From assembly GCA_017883385.1 (NCBI GenBank), contig JADGNQ010000029.1, positions 1-49,255 of the forward strand: 49,255 bases of DNA. Reading direction: 5' to 3'. Every line of letters starts with the position of its first letter. Position 1 is the first letter of the stretch. Source of the stretch: Candidatus Sulfotelmatobacter sp. (GTDB taxonomy: Bacteria > Acidobacteriota > Terriglobia > Terriglobales > Acidobacteriaceae). The notes beneath the pieces were generated by a model, which was not told the origin of the DNA, searched no databases, and worked only from the letters and a program-made list of their open reading frames with translations. The translations under genes were made by a program, and so were the position numbers. Positions 26,354-34,093 of this stretch are shown here, one piece after another.

Positions 26354-26725
26354 GTGGCTCGTTCCTATCGCGAACTGATCGTCTGGCAAAAAGCCAAAGG
26401 TCTCGCAGTCCAGACTTACCGGGCAACCGAGCAATTCCCTAGGCCAGAAACCTACGGCCTGACCTCTCAGATAAGACGGGCCGCCATCTCAATAGCCTCG
26501 AACATCGCAGAAGGCCAAGGAAGGCTAACTTCCGGTGAGTTTAAGCACTTTCTCGGACAAGCTCGGGGTTCTCTGCTGGAACTCGATACGCAACTGGCCA
26601 TTGCGCTAGATCTGAATTACCTCACGCCGGACCGATACAGCACACTGGACCACGACGCCTATCAGGTACTAGGTCTCCTAAACCGCCTGATCGAGTCCTT
26701 GGGCAAGAAGCCCTTGAAACCTTGA
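26354..26725 (+). CDS. Four-helix-bundle protein (S23/IVP type)
   Basis: A 123-residue four-helix-bundle protein related to the S23 proteins encoded in intervening sequences of some 23S rRNA genes, and in fold to the Avd protein of diversity-generating retroelements. The signature is IRRAAISIASNIAEG (about 41-55); YRELIVWQKAKGLAVQTY (about 5-22) and FLGQARGSLLELDTQL (about 67-82) are also typical. Function is unknown. Start is GTG 26354. The last residues (KKPLKP) and the stop codon are written by units of array I. It has arrays of the same repeat family on both sides, unlike a normal housekeeping gene. Confidence 0.9.
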   Translation: MARSYRELIVWQKAKGLAVQTYRATEQFPRPETYGLTSQIRRAAISIASNIAEGQGRLTSGEFKHFLGQARGSLLELDTQLAIALDLNYLTPDRYSTLDHDAYQVLGLLNRLIESLGKKPLKP

Positions 26726-26759
26726 AACCCTGAAACCTTGAAACTCTGAAACCTGAAAC
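26714..26759. repeat. Period-8 single-arm array after the four-helix-bundle gene (array I)
   Basis: TTGA or CTGA recurs at 26714, 26722, 26730, 26738 and 26746, then 26753, in units like TTGAAACC. It has the same orientation as the right arm of array H, so the gene lies between direct copies. The array overlaps the final codons of the gene. Confidence 0.85.
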
Positions 26760-26768
26760 TTTACCTCG

Positions 26769-27626
26769 CTACTTCTGCGGGCTCTGATCCTTCTCGTCTG
26801 GCTTCTTCTGCTCCGGCTTCTTCTCGGCGTTAGGCAATTCTTTGCCTTCGAATAGAATCTTCGTGTTAGTGCCGAAGCGCTTGTAGTCTTCGTACTTCAC
26901 GATTTCCTTGATGTGCACGTCTTCCATCTTGAAATGGAGTTCGTCGTCGGCCTTGGTATAAACCGGGAACCAGTACAGGCCGTCGATCTGCTGCCGCCAA
27001 GTCGTAAACTTGGGGAACAGATTCTCTTCGTCGCCGTGCTTCTTGCGAATGTCGGGCACAGTTTTGCCGTAGGTTTTTACGATCTGAAAATCGCGGCCGT
27101 CAACCCAGACGCGTCCCTGGAAGTAGCGCTTCTTGCCTTCGATCTGCCTCGGCGCGATGTCGAAAACATAGCAGCGCAGTTCGTCTTCCTGCTGCTGGCC
27201 AACGTAAAGGATGTTGTATTCCGGGAGATCCGCGGTGGTGAGCACAAACGGCAGCCGGTGCCGGATGTCCTCGAAGTCTTCCTGCGACATGTAGATCTTG
27301 GTCAGGTTCGACTGCGGCGCGAAGACCACGTTTTCGATCCGCTGGCCTTTGTCATTGAACATCACGTCGAAGACTTCGCGGTATTCGCCCTCGACGGTGT
27401 CTCCGTCGACCGTCTGGACTTTTACGTCCTGCCGGTAGGTGTACTGGTCGCGTGCCTTGGAAAATTCCGTCTCCTTCGCCGCAAACTTCTTGATAATCTC
27501 CTCCGCCGTCGTGTCTTTCGGGGGAGCCGGGTCGAGCGGCCCTTCCTGGGCGCAAGCGGGCAGCGATAAAGATGTCAGGGCAAAAAGTGACAGGGAAAAC
27601 ACAATACTGCGGAACGCCAGTTTCAT
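26769..27626 (-). CDS. Exported protein, LolA/outer-membrane lipoprotein-sorting-like
   Basis: A 285-residue exported protein with a signal peptide (about 1-26; ending LPACA|Q). The body (about 40-255) is beta-rich with a pattern often seen in outer-membrane lipoprotein-sorting-like proteins: VQTVDGDTVEGEYREVFDV, CYVFDIAPRQIEGKKRYFQGRVWVDGRDFQIVKTYG (motif VWVDGRDFQIVK at about 170-181) and LYWFPVYTKADDELHF. A Lys/Glu/Pro-rich tail ends the protein. No lipobox is certain (PACA is suggestive). Role probably in envelope lipid or lipoprotein handling, by analogy only. Confidence 0.7.
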   Translation of the reverse strand: MKLAFRSIVFSLSLFALTSLSLPACAQEGPLDPAPPKDTTAEEIIKKFAAKETEFSKARDQYTYRQDVKVQTVDGDTVEGEYREVFDVMFNDKGQRIENVVFAPQSNLTKIYMSQEDFEDIRHRLPFVLTTADLPEYNILYVGQQQEDELRCYVFDIAPRQIEGKKRYFQGRVWVDGRDFQIVKTYGKTVPDIRKKHGDEENLFPKFTTWRQQIDGLYWFPVYTKADDELHFKMEDVHIKEIVKYEDYKRFGTNTKILFEGKELPNAEKKPEQKKPDEKDQSPQK

Positions 27627-27657
27627 AGTGTCTAGTTTAGCGGATCAGAGTAAAGCT

Positions 27658-27685
27658 GTCGTAGAGACGTTGCTTGCAACGTCTT
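27658..27685. repeat. GAGACGTTGC palindrome, second exact copy
   Basis: Identical over 28 bases to 14885-14912, 12.8 kb away, including the flanking GTCGTA. It sits 32 bases upstream of the LolA-like gene start. A dispersed REP-like hairpin. Confidence 0.85.
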
Positions 27686-27880
27686 TTCACCATAGGTATG
27701 GGGCGCGATCGGCTGGGACGCAACCAAGCTGTTCCCCACAGAGCTGACCGCGGCGACCCACCCCTCCAACCCCTCTCCGCTCAGTGAGGCCGAAGGGGAG
27801 GGCGCTGCAGTTCTGCCATTTACTTGGATGCGAGAAGTGATACGAGGTTGCCGTAAACCGATAACTTTGCACAACCCAAG

Positions 27881-28015
27881 CGTTGTCATCCTGAGGCGGG
27901 CGTACTTTGCCCGCCGAAGGATCTATGCACTTGCTTGCAGCGCCGGTGTTGCCGGCGAGTGTACACATAGGTCCTTCGGCCTCCAAAGAACGCAGGCCTC
28001 AGGATGACAATGCGT
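27881..28015. repeat. Long inverted element with GTCATCCTGAGG ends
   Basis: A 135-base element with outer arms TTGTCATCCTGAGGC (27883-27897) and GCCTCAGGATGACAA (27997-28011). Inner segments CGAAGGATCTATG and CATAGGTCCTTCG also pair. This is a known type of widespread intergenic palindromic element in soil bacteria. It ends 75 bases before the S9 peptidase start. Together with 27658-27685 it accounts for most of the 464-base gap. Confidence 0.8.
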
Positions 28016-28090
28016 GTATGTATCGAGAGATTGGCTAGAAGCCGCCCGCTCTCCCCTGCTAAACTCATCCGTTTGCCGCAGGAGGTTCTC

Positions 28091-30265
28091 ATGCGCCGTA
28101 TTCTTCTCTCCCTTCTTGTTCTTGCATTCACACTTCCCGCCATCACCCAGGCCAAGCATCCTTTCACGTTCGAAGACATGATGAAGCTGAAGCGCGTGGG
28201 CGACCCGCAGGTTTCGCCCGACGGCAAGTGGGTGATCTTCAGCGTGGTCGATGTCGATCTCGAATCTAACACCAAGACGCCGCACATCTGGATCGTGCCA
28301 TTAGATGCTCATGTGGGGACGGCCGCCCCCGGCCGTCCGGCCGAGCAAAGCTCGGCAAGCTCTTCGCCCGCAGAACGCATCCTCATCCCCGATCAAGACG
28401 GAGACCGCCCGCGCTGGGCGCCGGACGGGAAGCGCTTCGCGTTCCTCTCGACGAAGGAGGGTGGCTCGCAGGTTTGGATCGCGCAGTTCGATGCCGCGAG
28501 TGGCACAGTGACCGCGACTAAGAGGGTGACTTCGATCGCCACGGAAGCGGGAGGAGAACTGTGGTCTCCTGACGGTTGGAACATTCTCTTTACATCAGAT
28601 GTCTATCCCGAATGCGACAGTTCTCCTGTGCCGGAGCAAAGGTGCAATGCACAAAGGGTTAAGCAAACCGAGGAATCCAAAGTCAAGGCCCAAATCTTCA
28701 CGCACCTGTTGTACAGGCATTGGAACGCCTATAAGGAAGGCAAACGCACCCACATCTTTGTCGCGGGGGTCGACTGGGAGGCTCTGTCGAAGCCTTCTCC
28801 GTCGACTGGTGGGATGAGCGGCACCTTGCCTGTGGAGCGTGATCTCACGCCTGGCGACTACGACGCGCCGGTGTTCTCGCTTGGCGGGCAGGATGACTAC
28901 GCATTTTCGCCCGACGGGCAGGAGATTTGCTACGCGTCGAATCACGACAAGAATCCGGCGGCTTCCACCAACAACGATCTGTGGATCGTCCCGGTCACTG
29001 GTGGCATCGCGAAGAACATCACCGCCGACAATCCCGCCAGCGACTCGTCGCCGCTCTATTCGCCCGATGGCCGCTACATCGCCTACCGCGCCCAGCAGCG
29101 TCCGGGATACGAGAGCGACCGCTTCCGCCTCATGCTCTACGACCGCAAGACGGGCGAGAAGAAGAATCTGACAGAGGGGCTTGACTTTTGGGTAGGGACG
29201 CTCGCTTGGTGGAAGGCCGACTCAGCTTCGCACGGATACATCCTGTTCACAGCAGAAAATAAGGGAGAGCAACAGATCCACGCGGTCCTCCCCGAGCACC
29301 TTGATCCTCGGACTGTCGTTGACGGATTCAATGATGACATCGCTGTCAGCGGTGACGGCAAGTGGCTTCTGTTTACCCGAATGTCGATCGGAGCGCCCAT
29401 CGAACTGTACAAGCGCAGCCTTCTGGAAGATGCAAAGGAACAGCAGTTGACTCACCTCAATGATAGTGTGTTATCCCAAATCGCCATGTCCCCGCTCGAG
29501 TCCTTCTGGTTCTCGGGCGCGAACGGCGACAAGGTCCAAGGCTTCCTCGTCAAGCCGCCGAACTTCGATGCCTCGAAGAAATATCCCGTGAAGTTCCTCA
29601 TCCATGGCGGGCCGCAGGGGGCTTGGGGAGACGACTGGAGCTATCGCTGGAATCCCGAGTTGTTTGCGGCCAACGGGTATGTCGTGATCATGATCAACTT
29701 CCACGGCTCGACCGGATACGGACAGAAGTTCATCGACGCCATCAACGGCGACTGGGGCGGCGCTCCGTTTGAAGACTTGATGAAGGGCCTCGACTACGCT
29801 GAGAAGACTTACCCGTTCATCGACAAAGCCCGCGAGTGCGCGCTGGGCGCCAGCTATGGCGGATACATGGCCAACTGGATCCTCGGCCACACCGACCGCT
29901 TCAAGTGCATTGTGTCGCACGACGGCATGTTCAACGCCGAGTCGGCGTGGGGCACGACCGAAGAACTCTGGTTCAACAACTGGGAGTTCAGAGGCACTCC
30001 CTACGACAACCGCGCCGGCTACCAGAAGTGGTCGCCGCACCAGTACGCCAAGAATTTCAAGACGCCAACTCTCGTTATTCATGGCCAGCGCGACTACCGC
30101 CTCGACGTGAGCGAAGGCGTCCAGCTTTTCACCACGCTGCAGATGGAAGGCGTGCCCTCGAAGATGCTCTACTTCCCCGACGAAGGCCACTGGGTGCAGA
30201 AGCCGCAGAACGCGCGGCTCTGGTACAAAACGGTGAACGACTGGGTAGATCAGTGGACGAAGTGA
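28091..30265 (+). CDS. Secreted S9 family serine peptidase (DPP4/acylaminoacyl-peptidase type)
   Basis: A 724-residue exported prolyl-oligopeptidase-family enzyme with a signal peptide (about 1-22). The N-terminal half is a beta-propeller with repeated SPDG motifs (VSPDGKW, APDGKR, SPDGQE, SPDGRY). The alpha/beta-hydrolase domain holds the triad Ser588 (GASYGGYM), Asp668 (HGQRDYRL) and His700 (DEGHW). ATG 28091 is preceded by AGGAGG. Oddly, residues about 74-90 (HVGTAAPGRPAEQSSAS) are the in-frame translation of a dispersed double-hairpin repeat inserted in a propeller loop. The triad is intact, so the enzyme is likely active on peptides in the periplasm. Confidence 0.93.
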   Translation: MRRILLSLLVLAFTLPAITQAKHPFTFEDMMKLKRVGDPQVSPDGKWVIFSVVDVDLESNTKTPHIWIVPLDAHVGTAAPGRPAEQSSASSSPAERILIPDQDGDRPRWAPDGKRFAFLSTKEGGSQVWIAQFDAASGTVTATKRVTSIATEAGGELWSPDGWNILFTSDVYPECDSSPVPEQRCNAQRVKQTEESKVKAQIFTHLLYRHWNAYKEGKRTHIFVAGVDWEALSKPSPSTGGMSGTLPVERDLTPGDYDAPVFSLGGQDDYAFSPDGQEICYASNHDKNPAASTNNDLWIVPVTGGIAKNITADNPASDSSPLYSPDGRYIAYRAQQRPGYESDRFRLMLYDRKTGEKKNLTEGLDFWVGTLAWWKADSASHGYILFTAENKGEQQIHAVLPEHLDPRTVVDGFNDDIAVSGDGKWLLFTRMSIGAPIELYKRSLLEDAKEQQLTHLNDSVLSQIAMSPLESFWFSGANGDKVQGFLVKPPNFDASKKYPVKFLIHGGPQGAWGDDWSYRWNPELFAANGYVVIMINFHGSTGYGQKFIDAINGDWGGAPFEDLMKGLDYAEKTYPFIDKARECALGASYGGYMANWILGHTDRFKCIVSHDGMFNAESAWGTTEELWFNNWEFRGTPYDNRAGYQKWSPHQYAKNFKTPTLVIHGQRDYRLDVSEGVQLFTTLQMEGVPSKMLYFPDEGHWVQKPQNARLWYKTVNDWVDQWTK
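28312..28357 (+). repeat. Double-hairpin repeat, copy 2, inside the S9 peptidase gene
   Basis: Same element as at 22612 and 30308: TGTGGGGAC lead-in, stem GGACGGCCG-CCCC-CGGCCGTCC and second stem CCGAGC-AA-AGCTCGG. It lies entirely within the reading frame and introduces no stop or frameshift. Confidence 0.88.
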
Positions 30266-30307
30266 AGTGGGCGTCGGACCTCGGACCTCTGGCTTCGCCG
30301 CGGTTCA

Positions 30308-30353
30308 TGCGGGGACAGCCGCCTTCGGCTGTCCGCCGAGCGAAGCTCGGCAG
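30308..30353. repeat. Double-hairpin repeat, copy 3
   Basis: TGCGGGGAC lead-in, stem GGACAGCCG-CCTT-CGGCTGTCC, second stem CCGAGC-GA-AGCTCGG. It lies 42 bases downstream of the S9 peptidase gene. Confidence 0.85.
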
Positions 30354-30410
30354 TTCGTTGGACGACCGCACGCGTTCAGCGCAGCATTCTCGGTCCCGCA
30401 CGGATCATTG

Positions 30411-30665
30411 AGAATAGCCCGCCAGTTCTACTGGCGGATTGCGACGGCGTAGTCGGAACCTCGTGCCGCAGGCACGATTGAAATTGCGTCGACATCCACG
30501 TCGATGTTTCAGGCGTCCCGTCCGGGACGCGATCCTCTTCACTGCAATGGAACCCGGCGTTGGAAACGCCGGGCTATCGTCAGCGGTCCCTCCGGACCTG
30601 TGTCATAGCTTGATCGCGCCTGAAAGACTGCCGGCAAAGACGTTGCAAGCATCGTCTCTACGAGC
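30411..30665. repeat. Mosaic array of at least seven different stem-loops
   Basis: Consecutive short palindromes: GCCAGTTCTACTGGC, CGTGCCGCAGGCACG, CGACATCCACGTCG, GCGTCCCGTCCGGGACGC, CCCGGCG-TTGGAAA-CGCCGGG, GGTCCCTCCGGACC, and AGACGTTGC...GTCTCTAC. Each has a 5-9 bp stem with a tiny loop. Similar strings of mixed palindromes occur in acidobacterial genomes. No coding potential. Confidence 0.75.
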
Positions 30666-30828
30666 GGGGATTCGCGGGGTAAGTTATTGAGTCTTCGTGG
30701 AAGTTGTTGAAAATTCGTAGAACGGCTTCAGAAGCCCTCAGTCGCGTGATTTTGTCGGCGACGATGTTTCCCTTGCCCTCGACGCCGATCGTCGCTGTCA
30801 GGGGCCTCTCCGGCTCAGGAATGGGCAT
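30658..30828 (-). pseudogene. Possible gene remnant or short ORF
   Basis: A 56-codon frame from ATG 30828 with G/C-rich third positions (for example GGC AAG GGC AAC ATC GTC GCC GAC), read as TIGVEGKGNIVADKITRLRA near its middle. It ends inside a palindromic repeat. No family was recognised. It may be the tail of a decayed gene; it could also be chance. Confidence 0.25.
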
Positions 30829-30880
30829 CCTGAACGAGGATCGGCGTACCGATTTCCCGTATCTCGCCGCGGCTCCATCA

Positions 30881-30903
30881 TATGTACGATAGTATACGTA
30901 CAA
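30881..30903. promoter_or_regulatory. Operator-like palindrome TGTACG-N8-CGTACA
   Basis: TGTACG (30883-30888) and CGTACA (30897-30902) are perfect reverse complements separated by 8 AT-rich bases, in an otherwise GC-rich region. It lies upstream of the possible gene remnant on the minus strand and so may be an orphan operator. Confidence 0.35.
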
Positions 30904-30976
30904 ATATGCAGTACGTGTCGCAACTTGAGAAAAACCTAACAGGCCAGCCAGCGTTCTGGCCCTGGTGTTATGCTCG

Positions 30977-33900
30977 TCAGCGCTGCTCGACCCTCCCTTC
31001 TTGCATCCACACCGGCCGCCGAATTCCGACCGGGAGGCGGCTCGGCGGCGAGGTTGGTCCCGCAGAGGTATTCCCGCCGGTGAGGGTAGGCAACACCTGA
31101 AACAGATAGTCGAGCCGAGTTCCGGTTCCGGCGACGACCCCGACGTCCACTTCCAGCGGGGCGCTGAACCCGGCGCTGGAGGGGACGACGCTCGCCAGGC
31201 CATTGACGTCGGTTGCGGCCGTGCTCTGACTCACGCTGAGGATTACCGGCATGGCAGGGTTGGTGGAGTTGGTTTCGCCATCACCGCCAGCAGGAGGTGA
31301 TCCGCCGGGGCGTAATACTGTGGTTTGAAATCCAACCGTCGCGCCCAGCACGGGATTCGGCGGCGAAGAAGAGTCCATGACGCGAACTACGACGGGCTGA
31401 AACGCCTGGCCCGTCGAAACCTGTCCTGCTCCGGCTACCGGCTGCAGATGCTGATTCGACCGCAGCACCGGGTTGAGGTAGAAGACCTGGCAGGGGGCAT
31501 CAGTGGGAGCCACACAGGCACTCCCCTGCACCAGTGCGGCGAGTTGAGTGACCGACAGCGTGACGGTGGCGTAGCCGCTGGAGTTGGTCTGCGCACTGGC
31601 CGCGCTAAGGGTGCCGGGACCGCCCAGCACCATGAAGTTCACCTTCACACCGATTTGCGGTGCTCCGTTATTCAGGACGCGGGCCGTGAGCGGGACGCTG
31701 ATCGTCGCTCCCTGCGCGATCCACAGATAGGGTGTAAGCATTCCGATGTCAGAGGGTGACTGGGTCGAGCTAAGGGTCGCGCTCACCGATTTGGCTGGGG
31801 TGTAGACACCTGGGGCGAGGGTGGCCGTGATTGTCGTCGCACCGACAGCAGCAGGCGTGAGCCAGGTCATGGCCTCTCCATTTTGGTTGGTTGTGACCGT
31901 GCAAGAGGAGCCGGAGCTGCAGGCGGAAAGCTGGAGGCTGTTGCTGGCGCTCCAGCCGACGGTAGCGCCGCTGACAGGCGTGACGCCGTCTGCCGCCAGC
32001 ACCTGCACGGTCACCGGGGTTGCTGCCGGTGTGCCCACAGGAGTGGACGGATTGAGTCCACCGCTGACGAGGACGATGTTGTCACTGGCTGCTGCGCCGT
32101 AGGTCAGAGCGTTCGTCATGGTGCTGAGTGCGCCGGTCACGGGATCGGCAATCGTAATGCTCTGCGGTCCATCGACAAAGGCTGGCGCGGCGAGGATCAT
32201 CTGGCCGGCGCTGACTGCGAGCGGAGTCGCTGCGGCGCCTCCAATTGTGGCAGTAAGTCCTGGAGCGAAGCCTGTGCCCTGAACGGTAACCGCGCCGCCA
32301 TTTGCACCGACGCGTGGAGGAGAAACTGAATCCGCGTAAAGCACGCGCGCCTGGTAGCGGTAGTCGGGGCGACCATCGCCGCGCAGGTCCGAAATGCCGA
32401 TCAAGAAATTGTTGGAGACAGCGACCTGGGCATCCAGCCGCGTCAGTCCAACGGCGAGCGCGTTGAACGGAGAGGGCGTGAAGGCCGGAGGTGCCGTGCC
32501 TTCTGGATCGGCAGCGGCCCACATGCCGATCACCGGCTGGGCCTTGGCGACACTGGCGTTGCCCGCTTCATCGAGCGCCGTTACCGCAACTGACAACGTG
32601 CGGTTGGCCTTTGCCGGCAGCAGGAAGTACGCCACGTTGCCATAGCCGGCGAGCGCTCCTGACCATTCACCGGCAGGAGGAATTGGGGCGGGAGCGATCC
32701 AGGTTTCTGTGGACCACTGCGGCAGCGCTTGAGCGCTGGACGACATGAGGACGTCCTGCTGTACGTCCTGACCAGCCTTGACCGTCACCACAATGGGCTG
32801 GACAAGCCCGGAGGGCGCGACCAGCCAGGGCGCGTACGGACCGGTCCCGGCCGACCATATGGGATCGAGCGGCTCCACGCTCAACTGGTATTGCGCTGAG
32901 CCTCCCTTGGGCAACTGCAGTCCCGCGAGATCAAAGAAGCCTTCGAGCGCCGGATTACCGGAGCCCCATTCGCTGTACGCATCTCCGAGTGCGTCGTTGA
33001 AACCGGTGATGGGATTGCCAGAGTTGCCGGTAAAAAGGAATCCAGAGACGGACGAAGCGGCGTACCGGCGCGACGGCTGCTTAGTCGTGGGATCGATCCA
33101 GCGCGCCACGACGTTTACTCCCTGCATGGGCTGAGTGCGATTTCCCGAACGGTCTGTGAACCACACCGACCCGTGAATGCGAGCCGTCGACGACGAGAAG
33201 ATCTGTTTGCCGGGGAAACTCGATTGATTCTGCGCGGTGACGGGATAGAGACGGGAGATGGCGGCGACGTCGTCCATCGCGGTCTGATAGGGGTTGGCGT
33301 AACAGCGCGTGACGGGAGCGCAAAAAGTGGGGTCGTCGTAGTGCATCACGGGAAAGCCCGCGTAGTCATCGGCTGTGGGTAGCGGCGTGCCCGTGAGCAC
33401 GTTGGGATTGAGCTGAGACCATCCGAGGCCGAGCACGGTGCCGATCACGCGCACAAGCCGGTACTCGACGTCGACCAGTTGCGAAGTCTGTTGGGCGCAC
33501 TGACCGTTGATCACGATGAGCGCGTGCTGATAGGTGGCGAAGGATGCGTAGTTGTCATTGCCGCCGAATGCGGCGTTGAAGAAGCATTGGCTGGGATCTC
33601 CGGCGCCACTGCCCAGCAGGGCGTTCGTGACCGCGCCATCAGAGTCGTAGACAATGCCGATGGGTGTGCCAGTCGCCGTCGACTGAATGTCGGCGGGGAT
33701 CGAGATGGTTCCGTCGGAATTCACGGTGACATTGGTGCCGTTCACGTCTTCGGCGAGTTGCCCCCCGTTGCTGGCCGCGAGTGCCGCCGTAGGCACTGCG
33801 GTCCACTGGCTGAAAGCGTTGGCGACGAACGCGTTGGCGGAAGCGCTGGGCAGCGCCGGGCTGAGGTCGCCTTGATCGAGATAGTAGGTAACCAGTCCCT

Positions 33901-34093
33901 GCGGCCATACGAGCGGCAGCCCGGTGGTTGTGGAATCGAAATAGCTGGTACCGGCGACACATTTCGGGCCACCGACGCGCACCAGCAGGGCGAAAAAGAA
34001 AATGATCGCCGCCGCCAGGGCCAGCCTGAGGAGGAATGAGCGAACGGTAAATGCCATGCTAATCGTCATGGTCACCTCTTTCCTTGTGCTCAT
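30977..34093 (-). CDS. Large secreted multi-domain protein with a degenerate metzincin-like domain and Ig-like domains
   Basis: A 1038-residue envelope or secreted protein. An N-terminal hydrophobic segment (about 20-40) exports or anchors it. Residues about 55-285 resemble a matrixin-type zinc protease: a Met-turn-like FPVMHYD is at 247-253, but the HExxHxxGxxH helix reads RVIGTVLGLGW (215-225), so all three His and the Glu are lost. Then come a carboxypeptidase-regulatory-like region, an IPT/TIG domain (about 595-670) and two to three Big_1-like domains (about 675-980). Start ATG 34093 overlaps the previous stop (ATGA); ATG 34069 behind GGAAAGAGGTG is also possible. Likely a non-catalytic binding or adhesion protein. 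Confidence 0.75.
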   Translation of the reverse strand: MSTRKEVTMTISMAFTVRSFLLRLALAAAIIFFFALLVRVGGPKCVAGTSYFDSTTTGLPLVWPQGLVTYYLDQGDLSPALPSASANAFVANAFSQWTAVPTAALAASNGGQLAEDVNGTNVTVNSDGTISIPADIQSTATGTPIGIVYDSDGAVTNALLGSGAGDPSQCFFNAAFGGNDNYASFATYQHALIVINGQCAQQTSQLVDVEYRLVRVIGTVLGLGWSQLNPNVLTGTPLPTADDYAGFPVMHYDDPTFCAPVTRCYANPYQTAMDDVAAISRLYPVTAQNQSSFPGKQIFSSSTARIHGSVWFTDRSGNRTQPMQGVNVVARWIDPTTKQPSRRYAASSVSGFLFTGNSGNPITGFNDALGDAYSEWGSGNPALEGFFDLAGLQLPKGGSAQYQLSVEPLDPIWSAGTGPYAPWLVAPSGLVQPIVVTVKAGQDVQQDVLMSSSAQALPQWSTETWIAPAPIPPAGEWSGALAGYGNVAYFLLPAKANRTLSVAVTALDEAGNASVAKAQPVIGMWAAADPEGTAPPAFTPSPFNALAVGLTRLDAQVAVSNNFLIGISDLRGDGRPDYRYQARVLYADSVSPPRVGANGGAVTVQGTGFAPGLTATIGGAAATPLAVSAGQMILAAPAFVDGPQSITIADPVTGALSTMTNALTYGAAASDNIVLVSGGLNPSTPVGTPAATPVTVQVLAADGVTPVSGATVGWSASNSLQLSACSSGSSCTVTTNQNGEAMTWLTPAAVGATTITATLAPGVYTPAKSVSATLSSTQSPSDIGMLTPYLWIAQGATISVPLTARVLNNGAPQIGVKVNFMVLGGPGTLSAASAQTNSSGYATVTLSVTQLAALVQGSACVAPTDAPCQVFYLNPVLRSNQHLQPVAGAGQVSTGQAFQPVVVRVMDSSSPPNPVLGATVGFQTTVLRPGGSPPAGGDGETNSTNPAMPVILSVSQSTAATDVNGLASVVPSSAGFSAPLEVDVGVVAGTGTRLDYLFQVLPTLTGGNTSAGPTSPPSRLPVGIRRPVWMQEGRVEQR

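Noticed and set aside
25563..26759. CRISPR array
   Set aside because: Units are 7-9 bases without unique spacers, and no cas gene is nearby.
31883..32329. Plus-strand frame opposite the large secreted protein
   Set aside because: Low-complexity Ala/Gly/Arg antisense translation of repeated Ig-like domains.
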